44,537 nucleotides of DNA from contig CAJJCC010000012.1 of NCBI GenBank assembly GCA_905182585.1, positions 1 through 44,537 of the forward strand. Direction: 5' to 3'. Under the pieces are notes generated by a model that worked only from the letters and a program-made list of their open reading frames with translations, searched no databases and had not been told where the DNA came from. Below, piece by piece: positions 38,893 through 44,537 of the stretch (its first letter is position 1; every line of letters begins with the position of its first letter). Origin of the DNA: an uncultured Flavobacteriales bacterium (GTDB lineage Bacteria; Bacteroidota; Bacteroidia; Flavobacteriales_C; GCA-002722245). The translations under genes were made by a program, and so were the position numbers.

Positions 38893-39361
38893 GTTATCAA
38901 CAGTGTTAAAACCAAAATGTTAATTAAATCACAATTTCTTAGAAATCAGATCGTTTACAAAGGTAGTTATGAACAGTTAAATTGTTAATAACAGTTTTAA
39001 ATCGTTAATTAAATTAATAAGTTTTTCTAGGTATTAATAGTAATAATGTTCATATCACCTAAAAATCGAATTTTCCAAACTAAATTTGTAGTTATTTATC
39101 AAAAGCTATTAACACATAATTCACTGTTATGAACAGATGATAATTTAAGTTTTTAATTAACAATAGTGGTTATTAACACAAATGTTAGTAACCTCATAAA
39201 CAACTATATTTCAATTAATTAATTATAATAATCATTGTGTACAACCCGTTATTAATTTGATGTTTTTGATAAAAAAAGAATTTTAATATAAAGTAATCCG
39301 ACTTATTAACCGACTATAAATAATACCATATTTTATTTAAATAAAAAGAATATATATATAT
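38893..39361. other. Candidate chromosomal replication origin (oriC): DnaA-box-like cluster plus AT-rich stretch
   Basis: Exact TTATNNACA matches at 38894-38902(+), 38967-38975(+), 38983-38991(-), 39127-39135(+), 39170-39178(+); one-mismatch copies at 39047-39055(-), 39096-39104(+), 39106-39114(+), 39183-39191(-), 39236-39244(-), 39303-39311(+); very AT-rich 39200-39361; no ORF. Confidence 0.65.
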
Positions 39362-40363
39362 ATGTTTAATCAAGAAGTAGAAAAAGAATTAAAGGAAAAA
39401 GGGTTTTTGGAAAGAGAAATCGATGCTTCTTTAGATTTGTTTGAAGAAATTGAAAAATTGAAGAAAGAAAAGAATGCTGTTATTCTTGCTCACTACTACC
39501 AGGAAGGCGACATTCAAGACATTGCAGATTTTGTAGGTGATAGTTTAGCTTTAGCGCAGAAAGCGGCTAAAACAGAGGCTGACATCATTCTTTTTGCAGG
39601 GGTTGAATTTATGGCTGAAACAGCAAAAATTTTAAGTCCTGATAAAAAAGTTTTGCTTCCGGACTTAAAAGCTGGTTGTTCACTTGCTGAAAGTTGTCCG
39701 GCTGATGAATTTGCAAAATTTAAAGCTGATCGTCCGGATCATATTGTAATTTCATACGTAAATTGTTCAGCAGATGTTAAGGCTTTAACGGATATAGTTT
39801 GTACTTCAACTAATGCAGTTCAAATAATTGAAAGCTTGCCGAAAGAGCAAAAAATTATATTTGGACCTGATCGAAATTTGGGCGCATATTTAGAAAAAAA
39901 GACAGGTCGTGAAATGGCTATATGGGATGGAAGCTGCATGGTTCATGAAATATTCTCTCTTGAAAAAATAATAACACTTAAAGCTCAAAATCCTGGAAGT
40001 GAAATTATTGCGCATCCAGAATGTGAAGCCGAATTATTAGATCATTCTACCTTTATAGGGTCCACTGCAGCATTATTAAGATACTCAAAGTCAAGTGATT
40101 GTGATACATTTATTGTAGCTACAGAAAGTGGTATTTTGCATCAAATGGCGAAGGAATCACCAAATAAAACCTTTATCCCTGCTCCACCAACAAATACTTG
40201 TGCTTGTAATGATTGTCCGCATATGCGACTAAATACACTCGAAAAATTATATAATTGTTTAAAATTTGAAATTCCAGAATTAACGCTAGACGAAAGTTTA
40301 ATTGAAAATGCCAAGAAGCCAATTATAAAAATGTTAGAAATTAGTGAACGTTTAGGTTTATAA
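39362..40363 (+). CDS. nadA: Quinolinate synthase
   Basis: [97 protein letters not shown]. Confidence 0.97.
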   Translation: MFNQEVEKELKEKGFLEREIDASLDLFEEIEKLKKEKNAVILAHYYQEGDIQDIADFVGDSLALAQKAAKTEADIILFAGVEFMAETAKILSPDKKVLLPDLKAGCSLAESCPADEFAKFKADRPDHIVISYVNCSADVKALTDIVCTSTNAVQIIESLPKEQKIIFGPDRNLGAYLEKKTGREMAIWDGSCMVHEIFSLEKIITLKAQNPGSEIIAHPECEAELLDHSTFIGSTAALLRYSKSSDCDTFIVATESGILHQMAKESPNKTFIPAPPTNTCACNDCPHMRLNTLEKLYNCLKFEIPELTLDESLIENAKKPIIKMLEISERLGL

Positions 40364-40371
40364 ATAAAACA

Positions 40372-41949
40372 TTGATAAATAGTAAGTTAAATAATTATTT
40401 AAGTTGTAATGCTCGATTTTTATCGGCCATTATTGTGATGCTTTTTGTTCAAATTTCCTTATTTTCTCAAGTTCGAAACGGTTATAATGAATTTAAATAT
40501 GATAATGGAAAGATTTCAAGTGAAGGTTTTATTGAAAATGGTAAACCAAATGGATATTGGAAGACCTATCATGAGAACGGTAACCTTAAATCAGAGGGTA
40601 ATAGGGTTAATTACGAGCTTGACAGCCTTTGGAGGTTCTTTTCGGTATATGGCTTTGTAAATTTAGAAATAAGCTATCAAAACGGCTTAAAACAAGGCTT
40701 TAGAAAATCCTATAATAACGACGCAATTTTACTTAAAAAAGAAGAATTTATAAGGGATACCATTCAGTATGTTTACGAATATTTTCAGTCTGGTCAATTG
40801 CAATTTGAAATACCATTTGAAGAAGGTGTAAAAAATGGAACTGGTTTCGAATACGATACTTTAGGTCTGAAAATTTCAATTCTTAAATATAAAAGTGGAA
40901 TCTTAAAAAAGAGCGAAATAAATCGTAAAGATAAATTAGGAGGAAAGCGTGGAAAATGGATTGATTTCGATGGTAAATTTATTATTAGAGAAACTAATTA
41001 CTCTTTTAATTTAAAAAATGGCATTGAAAAAATATATAATCAAGAAGGAAAACTTATATCAGTTTTAAAGTATAAAAATGGTTTTTTAATAAAAGACTTT
41101 AAAGAAGTTAAAATATTTAAAGTTAAAAAGGAATTTTATTCAGATGGTACAATTGGTAAAACAGGAGGATATAACAATAAAGGTTTACCGAATGGAGTTC
41201 ATCGAGAATACAATTCAGATGGGAAAGTTATTTCTTCAAAATTATATAATAATGGAACTTTAGAAGGTGAGGGTATCGTTCAAAAAAACGGATTAAGAGA
41301 TGGTAAATGGAGCAGATATTATAAATCGGGTGAAATATTAAGTAAAGGAAATTATAGTAAAGGAATTAAAATCGGTAATTGGAAATTTTTTTATAAAAAC
41401 GGACATTTAGAAGAGGAAGGTAATTACAATAATAAAGGCGAAGAAAATGGTATTTGGAATTTGTATTACGAAACTGGAGATACAATGAGAATTGTCGAAT
41501 ACTTGGGTGGGTTGTATAATGGAAAGTATGTTTTTTATAATGATTCTGGATTAGCTATTTCGTCTGGAATTTATAAAGAAGGTTACGAAGAAGGAGAATG
41601 GTTTTATATTAATGGAAATAATAGGCAATTTGGTTCATATCTTAATGGGGAAAAAATTGGTGAATGGCGATCTTATTATAATAGGAAACAAATTGTATTT
41701 AAAGGAAAATATGAAAATGGTTTACCAACTGGTAAGCATATGTTTTGGTATCAAAACGGTGCGTTAAGAAGGTTTGGTGATTATAGAATAGGAAGAAAAA
41801 ATGGAGATTGGTATTTTTATTCTAAAGGAGGAAGATTATTAATGATATCAACTTTTAAAGATGGATTACAGAAAACGTTAAACGGGTTTAAAATTAATCC
41901 TGAACATGATTCTGATGATTACGTAGAATACGAACAAACAGGTTATTAA
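40372..41949 (+). CDS. MORN-like repeat (YwqK-family) exported protein
   Basis: Repeated GxWKxYyenGxlksEGny blocks; TTG start, hydrophobic signal segment FLSAIIVMLFVQISLFSQ; 8 bp after nadA. Confidence 0.88.
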   Translation: MINSKLNNYLSCNARFLSAIIVMLFVQISLFSQVRNGYNEFKYDNGKISSEGFIENGKPNGYWKTYHENGNLKSEGNRVNYELDSLWRFFSVYGFVNLEISYQNGLKQGFRKSYNNDAILLKKEEFIRDTIQYVYEYFQSGQLQFEIPFEEGVKNGTGFEYDTLGLKISILKYKSGILKKSEINRKDKLGGKRGKWIDFDGKFIIRETNYSFNLKNGIEKIYNQEGKLISVLKYKNGFLIKDFKEVKIFKVKKEFYSDGTIGKTGGYNNKGLPNGVHREYNSDGKVISSKLYNNGTLEGEGIVQKNGLRDGKWSRYYKSGEILSKGNYSKGIKIGNWKFFYKNGHLEEEGNYNNKGEENGIWNLYYETGDTMRIVEYLGGLYNGKYVFYNDSGLAISSGIYKEGYEEGEWFYINGNNRQFGSYLNGEKIGEWRSYYNRKQIVFKGKYENGLPTGKHMFWYQNGALRRFGDYRIGRKNGDWYFYSKGGRLLMISTFKDGLQKTLNGFKINPEHDSDDYVEYEQTGY

Positions 41950-41983
41950 AAAAAACCATTCATTAATTTGAATGGCTTTTTTT
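41948..41983. terminator. Bidirectional intrinsic terminator
   Basis: AAAAAAAA-CCATTCA-ttaatt-TGAATGG-CTTTTTTT between convergent genes. Confidence 0.88.
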
Positions 41984-41996
41984 AATAACAAGTTGG

Positions 41997-43334
41997 CTAT
42001 TTTAAAATTACTTTAGCAACATAGTTTATTGCATTAATTGTATAGATACCTTTTGATAGTAGTGCTGTATTTATGGATGTAATATCTTCCGTTATTAACT
42101 GTGTTAAAACAATACGACCATTTAAATCTGTTAAGTTGACTATCTGACCAATTATTTTTTCAGACTCAATATTTAAAATTCCTGTTGTTGGATTTGGATA
42201 GACACTAAGATTTTTAATTTCAACAAATTTAATGGAATTAGCATTATCATAATTGTCATAAACGTCATTAAATGCCTGTGCAAAACTATAAGAACCTCCA
42301 CAAGCATCAGCATCGTTGTTCGCACTCCAAGTCATAAAACCTCGTAATTCTGGATAGCTTTTTGATAATGTGTAAGTTCCAGGTTTAGATCCTACACCTA
42401 GTAGATATTTTGCAGCGGCTTTTAGTGTTGATGTTGCTATATAACCAGATCCAGCTGAACAAGAGCTTGCAGGTAATGCGATTACAATTTTGCTTGCAGG
42501 TAGTCCAGAATAAGTACCAGTTGTTTTATTTCCTTGGTTTTTAAATCCTTCTATTGCTGCTTCTACTTGTGTAATTATATAATCGGCTGTTCCTTGATTA
42601 TAAAGCTTACTATTGGCTGGCCAAGCTTCATAACCAGGTAATGAATAATTTTCTGAAGAATTGTAAAGTTGAATCATAAGTAGGTCTATTTCATTTCTTA
42701 ATGATTCTATGATAGGTAACCATGAACCATTACAATCATTCCATGGAGATAAACCACCAGTAGTATACTTCACTTCTGGCGCCATTGTTAAGATCATTTT
42801 TTTGCTATACTTATCTTTAAACCATGTTTGAAGTTCTTTTACAGCATCAATTATATAATCCCATTGTGGGGCTGGATTTGTTATCGTTTGGTTTACTGAG
42901 GGACACATATAAACTGATCTTTCTAGATCTAGGTCTATACCATCTACTTTATAATTTATTATAAAGTCTTTTATTTTTGTAACAAATATATTTTTATCAG
43001 AGATAGAATTTAACTTAAAAGATCCATTAGCTCCACCTATACTTACAATAACCTTTTTTCCTTCTGCCTTAACTGTTGTAATATCCTGTTTTAGAGTTAT
43101 TGAATTTTTAGGTGTAAATTCTAAATCAGATACTTTGTTATCATCTTGTAAATTATTTTTATCAGCTTCTAAAAATGATAAAACTAAAACATTGTAAGAA
43201 TCATTAATATCTTTTAACCTAAGCGTTTCCCAATTGTGCCAATATCCTACTAAAACTTCTTTAGGTAACTGTGCTTGGGAAATAATACTAATAACTATGC
43301 CTAGTGCTAATAATCTCAATTTTAAATTATTCAT
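41997..43334 (-). CDS. Glycoside hydrolase family 18 chitinase with T9SS type A sorting domain
   Basis: KVIVSIGGANGSF, DGIDLDLE (GH18 DxxDxDxE-type), MIQLYNS; C-terminal LSVYPNPTTGILNIESEK...LSKGIYTINAI. ORF extends to 43364 but M11 gives the signal peptide. Confidence 0.93.
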   Translation of the reverse strand: MNNLKLRLLALGIVISIISQAQLPKEVLVGYWHNWETLRLKDINDSYNVLVLSFLEADKNNLQDDNKVSDLEFTPKNSITLKQDITTVKAEGKKVIVSIGGANGSFKLNSISDKNIFVTKIKDFIINYKVDGIDLDLERSVYMCPSVNQTITNPAPQWDYIIDAVKELQTWFKDKYSKKMILTMAPEVKYTTGGLSPWNDCNGSWLPIIESLRNEIDLLMIQLYNSSENYSLPGYEAWPANSKLYNQGTADYIITQVEAAIEGFKNQGNKTTGTYSGLPASKIVIALPASSCSAGSGYIATSTLKAAAKYLLGVGSKPGTYTLSKSYPELRGFMTWSANNDADACGGSYSFAQAFNDVYDNYDNANSIKFVEIKNLSVYPNPTTGILNIESEKIIGQIVNLTDLNGRIVLTQLITEDITSINTALLSKGIYTINAINYVAKVILK

Positions 43335-43407
43335 TTGTCGGTAGTTTGGGTTTATGAGTAACAATTTACTTATTATTGTTGTTATTTGAAAATGGTTTTA
43401 TTGCCTT

Positions 43408-44537
43408 ATGCGGGAAAAAGTTTCAGAACATATTCAAAGTATTCTTAGCACATTACCAAATAATCCTGGTGTTTATCGTTATTATAACGACAAAGGAGAA
43501 ATTTTATACGTTGGAAAAGCAAAGAATTTAAAAAACCGTGTGAAAAGTTACTTTACAGGCAGTGTATTTGGTAAGACTAAAGTACTTGTAAAAAAAATTG
43601 CTGATATTAAGTTAATTATTGTTCCCACTGAGCAAGATGCTCTATTACTCGAAAATAATTTAATAAAGAAATATCGTCCTCCTTATAATATTCTTTTAAA
43701 GGATGATAAAACATATCCTTGGATTTGTATAAAAAAAGAGGCCTTTCCGCGTGTGTTTAGTACACGAAAAGTAATAAAAGATGGCTCAGTATATTTTGGA
43801 CCTTATACGTCCGTTAAAATGGTTAATACGCTGTTAAAATTAATTAATGGTCTATTTAAGTTAAGAACGTGTAACTATTTATTAGATGAAAACAACATCA
43901 AAAAAGGAAAATTCAAAGTTTGTCTTGAATTTCATATAGGTAATTGTCTTGGAGGTTGTGAAAGTCATGAATTAAGAGAAGATTATGATAAAAAGATAAA
44001 TCAAATAAAAAATATTTTAAGGGGAAATATTAAGCAGGTAAAAGATTTTCTTATTGTACAAATGAATGATTTTTCAGATAAGTTAGAATTTGAAGATGCT
44101 CAATTAATGAAGGATTCTTTATTACAAATTGAAGACTATCAGAATAAATCAACGGTTGTTTCCAATACAATTAACAATGTTGATGTCTTTGGTCTATATT
44201 CTGATGATCAGCGTTATTTTGTCAATTTTTTTAAAGTTATTGACGGTGCTATTATTCAAAGCCACACTGCGGAGGTAAAGGCTAAATTAGATGAAACGAA
44301 AAGTGATATATTAATTTATTATATCCTTAGTTTAAGGGAAGAATTTAATTCTAATAGTAAAGACGTTATTATTCCGTTTGATTTGGATGTTAAATTAGAT
44401 GGTATTAAATTCCAAATACCAAAGGTTGGGGATAAGAAAAAATTAATAGATTTATCAGTAAGGAATGCCAAGTTTTATTGTTTAGAAAAGAAGAAATCTG
44501 ATATTACTCCACAGATTCCGAATGAGCGTATTTTGAG
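43408..44537 (+). CDS. uvrC: Excinuclease ABC subunit C, 3'-truncated by window end
   Basis: Manual translation MREKVSEHIQSILSTLPNNPGVYRYYNDKGEILYVGKAKNLKNRVKSYF...VPTEQDALLLENNLIKKYRPPYNILLKDDKTYPWICI...FGPY...CLEFHIGNCLGGC; no stop before the window end. Confidence 0.96.
   Translation, partial: MREKVSEHIQSILSTLPNNPGVYRYYNDKGEILYVGKAKNLKNRVKSYFTGSVFGKTKVLVKKIADIKLIIVPTEQDALLLENNLIKKYRPPYNILLKDDKTYPWICIKKEAFPRVFSTRKVIKDGSVYFGPYTSVKMVNTLLKLINGLFKLRTCNYLLDENNIKKGKFKVCLEFHIGNCLGGCESHELREDYDKKINQIKNILRGNIKQVKDFLIVQMNDFSDKLEFEDAQLMKDSLLQIEDYQNKSTVVSNTINNVDVFGLYSDDQRYFVNFFKVIDGAIIQSHTAEVKAKLDETKSDILIYYILSLREEFNSNSKDVIIPFDLDVKLDGIKFQIPKVGDKKKLIDLSVRNAKFYCLEKKKSDITPQIPNERIL

Noticed and set aside
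40372-41949. Toxin-antitoxin system call for the YwqK-like protein
   Set aside because: No toxin gene adjacent; the protein has a signal segment and is composed of MORN-like repeats.

Overview
This 44.5-kb window looks like Bacteroidota (Flavobacteriales-like) chromosomal DNA. The lineage call rests on the AT-rich composition, type IX secretion signals, the MurF-Alr fusion and TANNTTTG-type promoters. Most of it is housekeeping: tatD, murF-alr, sdhCAB, a peptidase P, hflX, recJ, recO, nadA and a 3'-truncated uvrC that is missing from the supplied ORF track. Accessory content includes a compact prpBCD methylcitrate operon divergent from a beta-oxidation gene pair. It also includes a type IX secretion/adhesion locus: a ~14-repeat PKD protein with a type B C-terminal signal, divergent from an overlapping operon of M43 metallopeptidase, PorP/SprF, OmpA/PD40 and two small membrane proteins. 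The two observations most worth follow-up are: (1) those two membrane proteins resemble the GldL N-terminus (FKxxHWPGx), and one also seems to carry a GldM-like segment (RDVLNAFAMLDQG), which would make it a possible fused mini-GldLM partner lacking the expected TM2 glutamate; (2) the ORF-free AT-rich gap 38893-39361 holds five exact TTATNNACA boxes plus near matches and coincides with a hand-sampled change in G/C strand bias, so it is a candidate chromosomal oriC with no dnaA adjacent. Further observations are a 99-bp foldback repeat array at the left edge, GTTAT/ATAAC inverted half-sites in the prp divergent promoter region, a SirB2-like/cytochrome c fusion and a two-hairpin 3' end after the DUF389 gene. 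All homology calls are from pattern recognition; no database searches were run.
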